Shown here one piece after another: positions 8,829-16,600 of a stretch of 64,000 nt of DNA (position 1 is the first letter of the stretch; every line of letters begins with the position of its first letter). This stretch comes from Oxalicibacterium faecigallinarum (GTDB lineage: Bacteria; Pseudomonadota; Gammaproteobacteria; Burkholderiales; Burkholderiaceae_D), in NCBI RefSeq assembly GCF_014635705.1, contig NZ_BMDI01000001.1, positions 1,070,008 to 1,134,007 of the forward strand, given 5' to 3'. A program made the position numbers and the translations under genes. The notes below the pieces were generated by a model that saw only the letters and a list, made by a program, of their open reading frames with translations, ran no database searches and had not been told where the DNA came from.

Positions 8829-10139
8829 TCAGCTCAAATGCTCCAGTCGCAACTTGGTTACCTTGCCGAGCACGGTAGGCAAGGCTTCGATCTTCTTGAT
8901 TGCCGCTTCGACATTTTTCTCCTGTGTCTGATGCGTCAGGATAATGATGTCGGTCTGTGTTTCGCCCAGCGCCGGTTCTTTCTGCATCATGGCATCCACA
9001 GAAATCGTCGACTCAGCCAGAATACTGGTCACATTGGCAAGCACGCCCAGCTTGTCTGCGACATGCAAGCGCAGGTAATAACTGGTTGTCACTTCGGCGA
9101 TCGGCAGAATCGGCAGATCCGACATCGAATGTGGCTGGAATGCCAGATGCGGCACACGATGCTCCGGCTGTGCATCTGCCAGACGCGCGATATCCACCAG
9201 ATCGGCAATCACGGCAGACGCCGTCGGCTCCGAGCCAGCACCCTTGCCGTAATACAGCGTAGGGCCAACCGCATCGCCTTGCACGACGACTGCATTCATT
9301 GCACCTTCCACATTGGCGATCAGACGCTTGGACGGAATCAGCGTCGGATGCACGCGCAGTTCGATGCCTTGTTCCGTGCGCTTGGCAATGCCCAGCAGCT
9401 TGATGCGATAACCAAGCTGTTCTGCATAGCGAATATCCACTGCTTCCAGCTTCGTGATGCCTTCGATATGCGCCTTCTCAAACTGGACTGGAATACCAAA
9501 TGCAATCGCAGACATCAGCGTCGCCTTGTGCGCGGCATCAACGCCTTCGATATCGAAAGTCGGATCAGCTTCGGCGTAGCCCAGACGTTGCGCCTCCTTG
9601 AGGACCGTGTCGAAATCCGAACCCTTGTCGCGCATCTCCGACAGGATAAAGTTGGTAGTGCCGTTGATGATGCCGGCAATCCACTCGATACGATTTGCAG
9701 TCAGGCCTTCACGCAAGGCCTTGATGATCGGAATACCACCGGCAACGGCCGCCTCATACGCGACCATCACACCTTTTGCCTGTGCCGCCTTGAAAATTTC
9801 ATCGCCGTGCGTGGCCAGCAACGCCTTGTTAGCCGTCACGACGTGTTTGCCATTGGCGATCGCCTTCAGCACCAAATCCTTGGCAACGCCATAGCCACCG
9901 ATCAGCTCGATCACGATATCGACATCGGGATGATTGACTACCAGATTGCCATCGCTCACGACTTCGCACTGCTCACCAACCAGTTGGCGTGCACGCTCTT
10001 CATTCAGATCCGCAACCATCACGATTTCGATTGCGCGACCGGCACGGCGTGCAATCTCTTCCTGATTGCGCTTGAGTACATTGAATGTGCCGGCACCCAC
10101 GGTACCGATGCCCAGCAGGCCTACTTTGATGGATTTCAT
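8829..10139 (-). CDS. hom: Homoserine dehydrogenase with ACT domain
   Basis: Hom reduces aspartate semialdehyde to homoserine, the branch step to threonine and methionine. The 436-residue product has a Rossmann domain opening KVGLLGIGTVGAGT, the catalytic region GIINGTTNFILSEM and YAEADPTFDIEGVDAAHK, and a C-terminal ACT domain (~350-436, YYLRLHVADKLGVLANV) that usually mediates threonine feedback. No aspartokinase domain is fused. It lies 77 bases downstream of alaA on the same strand and ends in a terminator before thrC. Confidence 0.97.
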   Translation of the reverse strand: MKSIKVGLLGIGTVGAGTFNVLKRNQEEIARRAGRAIEIVMVADLNEERARQLVGEQCEVVSDGNLVVNHPDVDIVIELIGGYGVAKDLVLKAIANGKHVVTANKALLATHGDEIFKAAQAKGVMVAYEAAVAGGIPIIKALREGLTANRIEWIAGIINGTTNFILSEMRDKGSDFDTVLKEAQRLGYAEADPTFDIEGVDAAHKATLMSAIAFGIPVQFEKAHIEGITKLEAVDIRYAEQLGYRIKLLGIAKRTEQGIELRVHPTLIPSKRLIANVEGAMNAVVVQGDAVGPTLYYGKGAGSEPTASAVIADLVDIARLADAQPEHRVPHLAFQPHSMSDLPILPIAEVTTSYYLRLHVADKLGVLANVTSILAESTISVDAMMQKEPALGETQTDIIILTHQTQEKNVEAAIKKIEALPTVLGKVTKLRLEHLS

Positions 10140-10216
10140 AAATCTCTGTCTAGATGGAATAAGGAGTCGAACGCACTGTCATCAGTCCATGACAGCCGAT
10201 ATTGCTGCAAACAACA

Positions 10217-11449
10217 CTACGCAGCGATGCCAACGCGACGACGATAACCTTCAAGGAAATGCGCGATTCGACCAATTGCCACTGTCAGATCATCCGAATT
10301 GGGCAGGAAGACAACGCGGAAGTGATCCGTCGTCGGGCAATTGAAACCCGTGCCCTGCACGATCAACACGCTCTCTTCCGCCAGCAGTTGATAGGCGAAA
10401 TCCTGATCATCCGCAATTGGATACATCTTCGGATCGAGACGCGGGAACATGTACAGCGCCGATTTTGGCTTGACACAAGTAACGCCAGGAATTTCCGTCA
10501 GCAGCTTGTGCGCGAGATCACGCTGGCGCAACAAGCGTCCGCCTGGCCCCACCAGATCATCGATGCTCTGGTAGCCGCCCAGTGCGGTCTGGATTGCGTA
10601 CTGTCCTGGCGCATTGGCACACAGGCGCATCGACGCCAGCATGTTCAGGCCTTCGATGTAATCCTTGGCATGACGCTTCTCACCGGAGACGATCATCCAG
10701 CCAGCACGATAACCACACGCACGATAGTTTTTCGACAAACCATTGAAGGTGATGAACAGCACATCATCCGCCAGCGAGGCCATGGAGGTGTGTTTGGCAC
10801 CGTCGTACAACACCTTGTCGTAAATTTCATCGGCAAAAATGATCAGCTGATGTTGACGTGCCAGTTCGACGATCTGTTGCAGCAACTCGACCGGGTACAG
10901 CGCGCCGGTCGGATTGTTGGGATTGATGACAACAATGGCGCGCGTGTTCGCATTGATCTTGCTCTTGATGTCATTGATGTCCGGAAACCAGTCCGCCTGT
11001 TCATCGCAGACATAATGCACGGGACGACCGCCCGACAGGCTGACCGCTGCCGTCCACAGCGGATAGTCTGGCGAAGGCACCAGTACTTCGTCACCACTGT
11101 TGAGCAACGCGTTCATGCTCATCACGATCAGTTCGGATGCGCCATTGCCCAAATAGATATCATCGATCGTCACACCCGCAATTTTCTTTTCTTGCGAGTA
11201 CTGCATGATCGCCTTGCGTGGCGCAAACATTCCCTTGGAATCCGTGTAGCCGGACGCATTCGACATATTGCGAATCATGTCCTGCACGATCTCATCCGGC
11301 GCATCAAAACCGAAAGTCGCCAGATTGCCGATGTTCAACTTGATGATCTTGTGCCCTTCTTCCTCCATCTGGCGTGCTTTTTCCAGCACGGGGCCACGAA
11401 TGTCATAGCAAACATCATCCAGTTTTTTCGATTTTTGAATCGGTCGCAC
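10217..11449 (-). CDS. alaA: Alanine-forming aminotransferase, AlaA (YfbQ) type
   Basis: This fold-type I PLP aminotransferase makes alanine from pyruvate and glutamate. The 410-residue sequence matches E. coli AlaA along its length: PIQKSKKLDDVCYDIRGPVL, FGFDAPDEIV, VPSPDYPLWTAAVSLSGG, INPNNPTGALYP, FADEIYDKVLYD and the PLP lysine in NGLSKNYRACGYRAGWM. The start codon is GTG at 11449, with AAGGA upstream. It is the first gene before hom and may be cotranscribed with it, which makes sense because alanine aminotransferase and Hom both belong to amino-acid supply. Exact substrate range is inferred from the family. Confidence 0.92.
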   Translation of the reverse strand: MRPIQKSKKLDDVCYDIRGPVLEKARQMEEEGHKIIKLNIGNLATFGFDAPDEIVQDMIRNMSNASGYTDSKGMFAPRKAIMQYSQEKKIAGVTIDDIYLGNGASELIVMSMNALLNSGDEVLVPSPDYPLWTAAVSLSGGRPVHYVCDEQADWFPDINDIKSKINANTRAIVVINPNNPTGALYPVELLQQIVELARQHQLIIFADEIYDKVLYDGAKHTSMASLADDVLFITFNGLSKNYRACGYRAGWMIVSGEKRHAKDYIEGLNMLASMRLCANAPGQYAIQTALGGYQSIDDLVGPGGRLLRQRDLAHKLLTEIPGVTCVKPKSALYMFPRLDPKMYPIADDQDFAYQLLAEESVLIVQGTGFNCPTTDHFRVVFLPNSDDLTVAIGRIAHFLEGYRRRVGIAA

Positions 11450-11719
11450 AGCGGTGGTTCCTTGTGTTTGTCAAAGCAGCGAGTGCTTATGCGCGGCGGC
11501 GGCGAGACCTGTACGCCAGGGGAAGCGGGACGAGGTTCGGCGTCAGAAATGGCAATGCTTTACGGCATTGCAAAAGAGAGCCATTTTGCCGAAATCGCGT
11601 GATTTTATCAATCGATAAAGGCTGTTCCAAAGATGAAAACGTTACAATAGCCCTTTACATTTATCTGCCTGCGGCACCGATTACTCGCTCCCGAGTCGGT
11701 TGGTGTCCGATTGCCTGCC

Positions 11720-12094
11720 ATGAAGCTTCACAGTACCTCCACCCAACAATATCAAACCGTGACGGCCTATGACGATGAGGGTGTCGAAATCAATCTCAAA
11801 CGCTTCGATCATAGCCTGCTGTTGCTGCCAGAATCACCACCTGCCGCATGGGCAGTTCCTGCATTTGATGCGCTGACTGCCGACCACTTTGACGAAATCA
11901 GCGCCTTGCAACCCGATGTCGTGATTCTGGGAACCGGCGCCCGTCAACGCTTCGTTCATCCGCGCCTGATCACCAGTCTGTCAAAACGCCAGATTGGTGT
12001 CGAAAGCATGGATAGTCAGGCGGCTTGTCGAACCTATAACATACTGATGGCCGAAGGCCGCAAGGTCGCGCTGGCGCTGATCATTGAGAAGTGA
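11720..12094 (+). CDS. Mth938-like (DUF498) domain protein
   Basis: This 124-residue protein has the DUF498/Mth938 fold signature: LQPDVVILGTGARQRF in the middle, IGVESMDSQAACRTYNILMAEGR and the ending VALALIIEK. Relatives are the bacterial Xcc1710-type proteins and the mammalian complex I assembly factor NDUFAF3; the bacterial function is not settled. The ATG at 11720 (MKLHST) was preferred over an in-frame TTG nine bases earlier. The gene is divergent from alaA across a 270-base gap that holds no other gene; a TACAAT box sits at 11643-11648. Confidence 0.82.
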   Translation: MKLHSTSTQQYQTVTAYDDEGVEINLKRFDHSLLLLPESPPAAWAVPAFDALTADHFDEISALQPDVVILGTGARQRFVHPRLITSLSKRQIGVESMDSQAACRTYNILMAEGRKVALALIIEK

Positions 12095-12254
12095 CCAAGA
12101 GAATGCAAGCGCACATATTTTTATGTCATTTTTGCATTCCAGTTACTTGAATCAATCATAATCGTCCGCATATCGTCTGCTGAACTTGCCGAACTTTCAG
12201 ACGGCAATCATGTAATCGCCGCTTCATGCGGCCTAATCGGTCAGAAAGATAACC

Positions 12255-12749
12255 ATGGATCAAGAACACGCCGTCGCAGAAGCGGTGTCCGCCGTCGGTA
12301 AAACCGTACCTGACTTCAGCGCCGCCATGACTGGCGATCAGACTTTCCAACTGTCTGATTACAAAGGCAAAAAAATCGTTCTGTATTTTTACCCGAAGGA
12401 CAATACCCCGGGTTGCACGACGGAAGGCATTCAGTTTCGGGATTTGTACCCGCAATTTCAGGCTGCCAACGCCGACATCATTGGTGTGAGCCGCGATAGC
12501 CTGCGTTCGCATGAAGGATTCAAGGCCAAACTCGACCTGCCTTTTGCATTGATCTCGGATCCGGAAGAAACGCTGTGCAACCTGTTCAATGTCATGAAAA
12601 TGAAGAACATGTACGGCAAAAAAGTACGTGGTATCGAACGCTCCACCTTTGTGATTGACGAATCAGGCACATTGGTGAAAGAATGGCGTGGAGTAAAAGT
12701 GCCTGGACACATCGATGAAGTACTGGAATTTGTGAAGGCCCTTGCCTAG
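12255..12749 (+). CDS. bcp: Thioredoxin-dependent peroxiredoxin, PrxQ/Bcp type
   Basis: Bcp reduces hydrogen and lipid peroxides. The 164-residue product has the peroxidatic cysteine at residue 54 in YPKDNTPGCTTEG and the catalytic arginine in IGVSRDSL. The resolving cysteine that many PrxQ proteins have five residues later is absent here (isoleucine at 59), so this copy should work as a 1-Cys enzyme or use the Cys in TLCNLF. It has its own terminator. A weak promoter (TTGCAT 12132, CATAAT 12157, 19-base spacer) lies upstream, behind an inverted repeat GAATGCAA/TTGCATTC. Confidence 0.94.
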   Translation: MDQEHAVAEAVSAVGKTVPDFSAAMTGDQTFQLSDYKGKKIVLYFYPKDNTPGCTTEGIQFRDLYPQFQAANADIIGVSRDSLRSHEGFKAKLDLPFALISDPEETLCNLFNVMKMKNMYGKKVRGIERSTFVIDESGTLVKEWRGVKVPGHIDEVLEFVKALA

Positions 12750-12790
12750 GTTTGCAAAACCATTGAATTCAAAAGATTTTTTCTCAAGAA

Positions 12791-12837
12791 AAGCCGTTTG
12801 CGGATTAGGCCACGGGCCTTCCCAAACGGCTTTTTTA
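12791..12837 (+). terminator. Terminator downstream of bcp
   Basis: The arms AAGCCGTTTG (12791-12800) and CAAACGGCTT (12823-12832) form a perfect 10-bp stem and are followed by a run of T. Confidence 0.9.
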
Positions 12838-12986
12838 CTTTTCGATTTGCCATCTTCCGATTCAACCCACACTTCTCTCACATCATTTCGCCGTTTTTTG
12901 TTTCACCTGCATCAGTCCTGCCAACGACATATCGACAATGTCACCCATTTGTACCGCTTCTTCAAATTCTCTAGATCGAGGTCCTG

Positions 12987-14642
12987 ATGCCCCTGCCAAA
13001 AATGCCTACCAAACCAGCCGCGCTGCTTACTCCTCGGGATTATCCGAAAGCAGACAAGGACAAGATCGTCAAACCGCTGACACTCGTCGAGCCTGTCGCG
13101 CGCAAGGCGGAACCAGTAGAAACACCACGCGCGAAGGCGCCGGGCAAATCGAGCACCGCCAAGCCAAGTGCGACTGCTGCAGCGCCATCCACGCCAACAG
13201 CCACTAAAACCACGCGTCGCACCACCAGATCGGCCGGCCCGACCAAACTCTTTGTGCTGGATACCAATGTGCTGATGCACGATCCCACCGCCTTGTTCCG
13301 TTTTGCCGAACACGACGTCTATCTGCCCATGATCACGCTCGAAGAGCTAGACGATCACAAGAAGGGGATGTCGGAAGTCGCACGTAACGCGCGTCAGGTT
13401 TCGCGCTCTCTGGATGCGCTGGTCAGCGGCGTCGAAGAAACTGCGATCGATGAAGGCATCCCTCTCGCAAAACTCGGCAATCGGGACGCAGGCGGCCGCC
13501 TGTTTTTCCAGACCAAGCTCAATGAGGTCACTCTGCCGACTGGTCTGCCGAACGGCAAGGCGGACAACCAGATTCTGGGGGTCGTGCAGGCGCTCGAGAA
13601 GCAGCATCCGACGCGCTCTGTCGTACTGGTCTCCAAAGACATCAACATGCGCATCAAGGCGCGTGCGATGGGCTTGCCAGCTGAGGAATACTTTAACGAT
13701 CACGTACTCGAAGATACAGACCTGCTCTACTCAGGCATCCTGCAGTTGCCCGATGATTTCTGGGAAAAACATGCGAAGGGCATGGAAAGCTGGCAGGAAA
13801 ACAAGCATGGCAGCGGTTACACGTTCTATCGTCTGACAGGCCCGCTGGTACCACAGATGCTGGTCAACCAGTTCGTCTTCATGGAACCGCAAAACGGCGA
13901 AGCCTCGTTCTACGGACAGGTACGCCAGATCAACGGCAAGACTGCCGTCATTCAAACCTTGCGTGATTACACGCATAACAAAAATAGTGTCTGGGGCGTG
14001 ACCGCACGTAACCGTGAGCAGAACTTTGCGCTGAATCTGCTTAACGATCCGGAATGCGATTTCGTCTCGCTGCTCGGTCAGGCAGGGACAGGTAAAACCT
14101 TGTTGGCACTGGCTTCCGGTCTGGCCCAAGTGCTGGAAACCAAGCTCTATAGCGAAATCATCGTCACGCGCGTCACGGTGCCCGTGGGTGAAGATATCGG
14201 ATTCCTGCCCGGTACTGAAGAAGAGAAAATGTCGCCATGGATGGGCGCCTTTGACGATAACCTGGAAGTGCTCAACAAGTCCGACAATGATGCAGGCGAC
14301 TGGGGCCGTGCGGCCACGCAGGATCTGATTCGCTCGCGGATCAAGATCAAATCCCTCAATTTCATGCGCGGCCGTACCTTCGTCAACAAGTTCCTGATCA
14401 TCGACGAGGCACAAAACCTGACGCCGAAGCAGATGAAAACGCTGGTGACGCGCGCCGGTCCCGGCACCAAGATCGTTTGTCTGGGTAACATCGCGCAGAT
14501 CGATACGCCGTATCTGACCGAAGGTTCGAGCGGCCTGACTTATGTAGTTGATCGCTTCAAGGGCTGGAGCCACGGTGGTCATATCACGCTGGCACGTGGC
14601 GAACGTTCACGTCTGGCTGATCACGCCAGCGACGTGCTGTAA
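12987..14642 (+). CDS. PIN-PhoH fusion ATPase/ribonuclease (PhoH2/YlaK type)
   Basis: The 551-residue protein joins an N-terminal PIN nuclease domain and a C-terminal PhoH ATPase. The first ~85 residues are a disordered Ala/Lys/Pro/Thr-rich leader. The PIN domain starts FVLDTNVLMHDP (Asp-92) and continues LPMITLEELDDHKKG, which supplies acidic metal ligands. The PhoH domain has Walker A GQAGTGKT (~364-371) and Walker B FLIIDEAQNLTP. PhoH2 proteins are described as ATP-dependent RNA helicase/RNases, and some belong to toxin-antitoxin pairs; no antitoxin-like small gene is adjacent here. The gene is single and ends in a strong terminator. Confidence 0.92.
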   Translation: MPLPKMPTKPAALLTPRDYPKADKDKIVKPLTLVEPVARKAEPVETPRAKAPGKSSTAKPSATAAAPSTPTATKTTRRTTRSAGPTKLFVLDTNVLMHDPTALFRFAEHDVYLPMITLEELDDHKKGMSEVARNARQVSRSLDALVSGVEETAIDEGIPLAKLGNRDAGGRLFFQTKLNEVTLPTGLPNGKADNQILGVVQALEKQHPTRSVVLVSKDINMRIKARAMGLPAEEYFNDHVLEDTDLLYSGILQLPDDFWEKHAKGMESWQENKHGSGYTFYRLTGPLVPQMLVNQFVFMEPQNGEASFYGQVRQINGKTAVIQTLRDYTHNKNSVWGVTARNREQNFALNLLNDPECDFVSLLGQAGTGKTLLALASGLAQVLETKLYSEIIVTRVTVPVGEDIGFLPGTEEEKMSPWMGAFDDNLEVLNKSDNDAGDWGRAATQDLIRSRIKIKSLNFMRGRTFVNKFLIIDEAQNLTPKQMKTLVTRAGPGTKIVCLGNIAQIDTPYLTEGSSGLTYVVDRFKGWSHGGHITLARGERSRLADHASDVL

Positions 14643-14666
14643 CCTTCGACGCTTTACCAAACAAAA

Positions 14667-14699
14667 AGCCTGCCTATCGTTGGATAGGCAGGCTTTTTT
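14667..14699 (+). terminator. Terminator downstream of the PIN-PhoH gene
   Basis: A perfect stem AAGCCTGCCTATC/GATAGGCAGGCTT with a GTTG loop, followed by T residues. Confidence 0.92.
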
Positions 14700-14704
14700 A
14701 TCGT

Positions 14705-14730
14705 CCGTCAGAAAATCAATTTTCTGACGG
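14705..14730 (-). terminator. Hairpin at the 3' end of pit
   Basis: An 11-bp perfect stem, CCGTCAGAAAA (14705-14715) with TTTTCTGACGG (14720-14730), lies 15 bases beyond the pit stop. It has no T tract on the minus strand, so it may protect the mRNA end or act with the neighbouring terminator rather than terminate alone. Confidence 0.5.
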
Positions 14731-14745
14731 TGATGGTTCATTTCA

Positions 14746-15753
14746 TTACAGGAATTCCGTACCGATCCACCAGGCAATCGCCGCTACAAACGCCGAAGCT
14801 GGAATCGTGAAGATCCATGCCCAGACGATATTGCCGGCAACACCCCAACGCACCGCCGACATCTTGCGTGATGCACCAACACCAACGATCGCACCAGTAA
14901 TCGTATGCGTCGTCGAAACAGGCACACCCAGCATGGTTGCCAGGAACAAGGTAATCGCACCACCTGTTTCCGCACAGAAGCCGCCCACCGGTTTCAGTTT
15001 GGTGATCTTCTGTCCCATGGTTTTGACAATACGCCAGCCGCCAAACAAGGTACCCAGACTGATCGCCGCATAGCAGCTAAGGATGACCCAGTTAGGTAGC
15101 GGGTCGGAGGTTGACAAAGCACCTGCGGCGATCAGCAGCATCCAGATGATCCCCATGGTTTTTTGGGCATCGTTACCGCCGTGACCCAGGCTGTACATTG
15201 CAGCCGATACCAGTTGCAGACGACGGAACCAGCGATCCACCGTACGCTGTGAGGTGCGCACGAACAGCCACGACACCAGCAACATCATCAGTGAACCGAA
15301 CAGGAAGCCTAGTGTTGGCGACAACACGATGAACATGATGATCTTGAGCAGGCCGGAAGCGATCAGGGAATCAATACCAGCCTTGGCAACCGCCGCACCG
15401 ACCAGACCACCAATCAGCGCATGTGAGGAAGAGGATGGCAGGCCGAAGTACCAGGTGAGCAAGTTCCAGACGATGGCGCCGACCAGCGCCCCGAACACTA
15501 CATAGTGGTCAATCACGCTCGGATCGATCGTACCGGTACCGATCATGGCGGCCACTTTCAGGTGGAAGACGCCGATTGCGGCAAAGTTGAAGAAAGCGGC
15601 CATGGCGACCGCCGTCTGTGGCTTCAGCACGCCCGTCGACACAACCGTTGCGATGGCATTGGCGGCATCATGGAAGCCGTTCATGAAGTCGAAGACCAGG
15701 GCCAGAATCACCAGAAAGGCCAGGACGTAAAAACTCATGGTGAGTGTTTGCAT
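14746..15753 (-). CDS. pit: Low-affinity inorganic phosphate transporter Pit
   Basis: PiT-family permeases import metal-phosphate with protons. The 335-residue hydrophobic product carries the two family repeats: FDFMNGFHDAANAIATVVSTGVL near the N-terminus and GGNDAQKTMGIIW in the centre, with VPVSTTHTITGAIVG near the C-terminus. About ten membrane segments are visible. The ATG at 15753 was chosen; a second ATG at 15738 is possible. It lies downstream of the DUF47 gene with 116 bases between them, which hold a perfect 24-bp palindrome. The pair is a common phosphate-uptake module. Confidence 0.95.
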   Translation of the reverse strand: MQTLTMSFYVLAFLVILALVFDFMNGFHDAANAIATVVSTGVLKPQTAVAMAAFFNFAAIGVFHLKVAAMIGTGTIDPSVIDHYVVFGALVGAIVWNLLTWYFGLPSSSSHALIGGLVGAAVAKAGIDSLIASGLLKIIMFIVLSPTLGFLFGSLMMLLVSWLFVRTSQRTVDRWFRRLQLVSAAMYSLGHGGNDAQKTMGIIWMLLIAAGALSTSDPLPNWVILSCYAAISLGTLFGGWRIVKTMGQKITKLKPVGGFCAETGGAITLFLATMLGVPVSTTHTITGAIVGVGASRKMSAVRWGVAGNIVWAWIFTIPASAFVAAIAWWIGTEFL

Positions 15754-15776
15754 GGATATGTTCTTTTCAATCTGCA

Positions 15777-15800
15777 CGATCACGCATATATGCGTGATCG
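15777..15800. promoter_or_regulatory. Perfect 24-bp palindrome upstream of pit
   Basis: The half-site CGATCACGCATA is followed directly by its reverse complement. It ends 24 bases before the pit ATG. It is not followed by a T tract on the transcribed strand, so an operator or an RNA control hairpin is more likely than a terminator. The binding protein is unknown. Confidence 0.55.
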
Positions 15801-15838
15801 AAAAACGGAGGGATACACAGCAACCCCGTAAACGCAAA

Positions 15839-15858
15839 CCGCCGCACAATGGCGGCGG
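15839..15858 (-). repeat. GC-rich hairpin just after the DUF47 stop
   Basis: CCGCCGC (15839-15845) pairs with GCGGCGG (15852-15858). On the minus strand it is followed by TTTGCGTTT, so it may weakly attenuate transcription into pit. Confidence 0.45.
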
Positions 15859-15869
15859 CCTTCGCCCGA

Positions 15870-16496
15870 TCAGGCGTTTTCGACAATGATACCTTCGATG
15901 ATGTTGGAAACATCTTCGCAACGGTCGGTCACGGTTTCCAGCAGCTCATAAATGGCTTTCAGTTTGATCAGAGTGCGAACGTCCGGCTCTTCACGGAACA
16001 GCTTGGACATCGCCGCACGCATCACGTGATCGGCATCCGATTCCAGACGGTCGATTTCCTGGCAGATTTCCAGAATCTGACGCGAATTGTCCATGTTGTG
16101 CAGCAGACCGACCGCCGCCTTGACCTTTTCGGTACATGCAAGGCACAGCTCGGCAAGACGCTTGGCTTCCGGCGTGATCGCCTTGATGTCGTACAGCGAA
16201 ATGGTCTGCGCCGCATCTTCCATCAGATCCAGAATGTCATCCATGCGCGTAATCAGTTGATGGATATCGTCGCGATCGATCGGCGTAATGAAGGTTTTGT
16301 GCAGCGCATCCAGCGTGGCGTGCGTGACCTTGTCAGCCTGCTTCTCGATGCCTTCGATGGCGTGTACGCGAATTTCAAGATCGTCGAAATTGGTCATCAG
16401 CGCGACCATTTCCTTGGCGCCCTTGACGCAGTACTCCGCATGCTCGTTGAAGAGATCGAAGAATTTGCCCTCTTTTGGCAGAAGTCGTCCAAACAT
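15870..16496 (-). CDS. DUF47 (PhoU-like) phosphate-transport accessory protein
   Basis: The 208-residue all-helical protein has the DUF47/PhoU-related pattern: MFGRLLPKEGKFFDLFNEHAE, then IEKQADKVTHATLDALHKTFITPIDRDDIHQLI and IDRLESDADHVMR, with repeated acidic E/DxxxD metal-binding motifs. DUF47 proteins accompany Pit permeases and are thought to regulate them. The start at 16496 has AGAGAG upstream, and the longer in-frame extension lacks family similarity. It lies 104 bases after dnaB on the same strand and before pit. No clear Pho box was seen. Confidence 0.9.
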   Translation of the reverse strand: MFGRLLPKEGKFFDLFNEHAEYCVKGAKEMVALMTNFDDLEIRVHAIEGIEKQADKVTHATLDALHKTFITPIDRDDIHQLITRMDDILDLMEDAAQTISLYDIKAITPEAKRLAELCLACTEKVKAAVGLLHNMDNSRQILEICQEIDRLESDADHVMRAAMSKLFREEPDVRTLIKLKAIYELLETVTDRCEDVSNIIEGIIVENA

Positions 16497-16600
16497 GATT
16501 ACTCTCTTTGAAGATGAAAACGTTGAAATCGATGAAGTTTGATACGGCGCTCTCAGTCGCCTGATACAAAAACAATACAAAAAGCGGTAAAACAGTCCCC

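Noticed and set aside
8746-8931. Short plus-strand frame of 61 codons behind a near-perfect AGGAGG
   Set aside because: It runs through the hom terminator hairpin and then antisense into hom, and its translation resembles no known protein. The AGGAGG falls within the thrC promoter region and is probably chance.
8838-10247. A 469-codon plus-strand frame antisense to hom
   Set aside because: It is the shadow of a strongly biased gene; its composition is rich in His/Arg/Gln without any domain, while hom on the other strand is a full match to its family.
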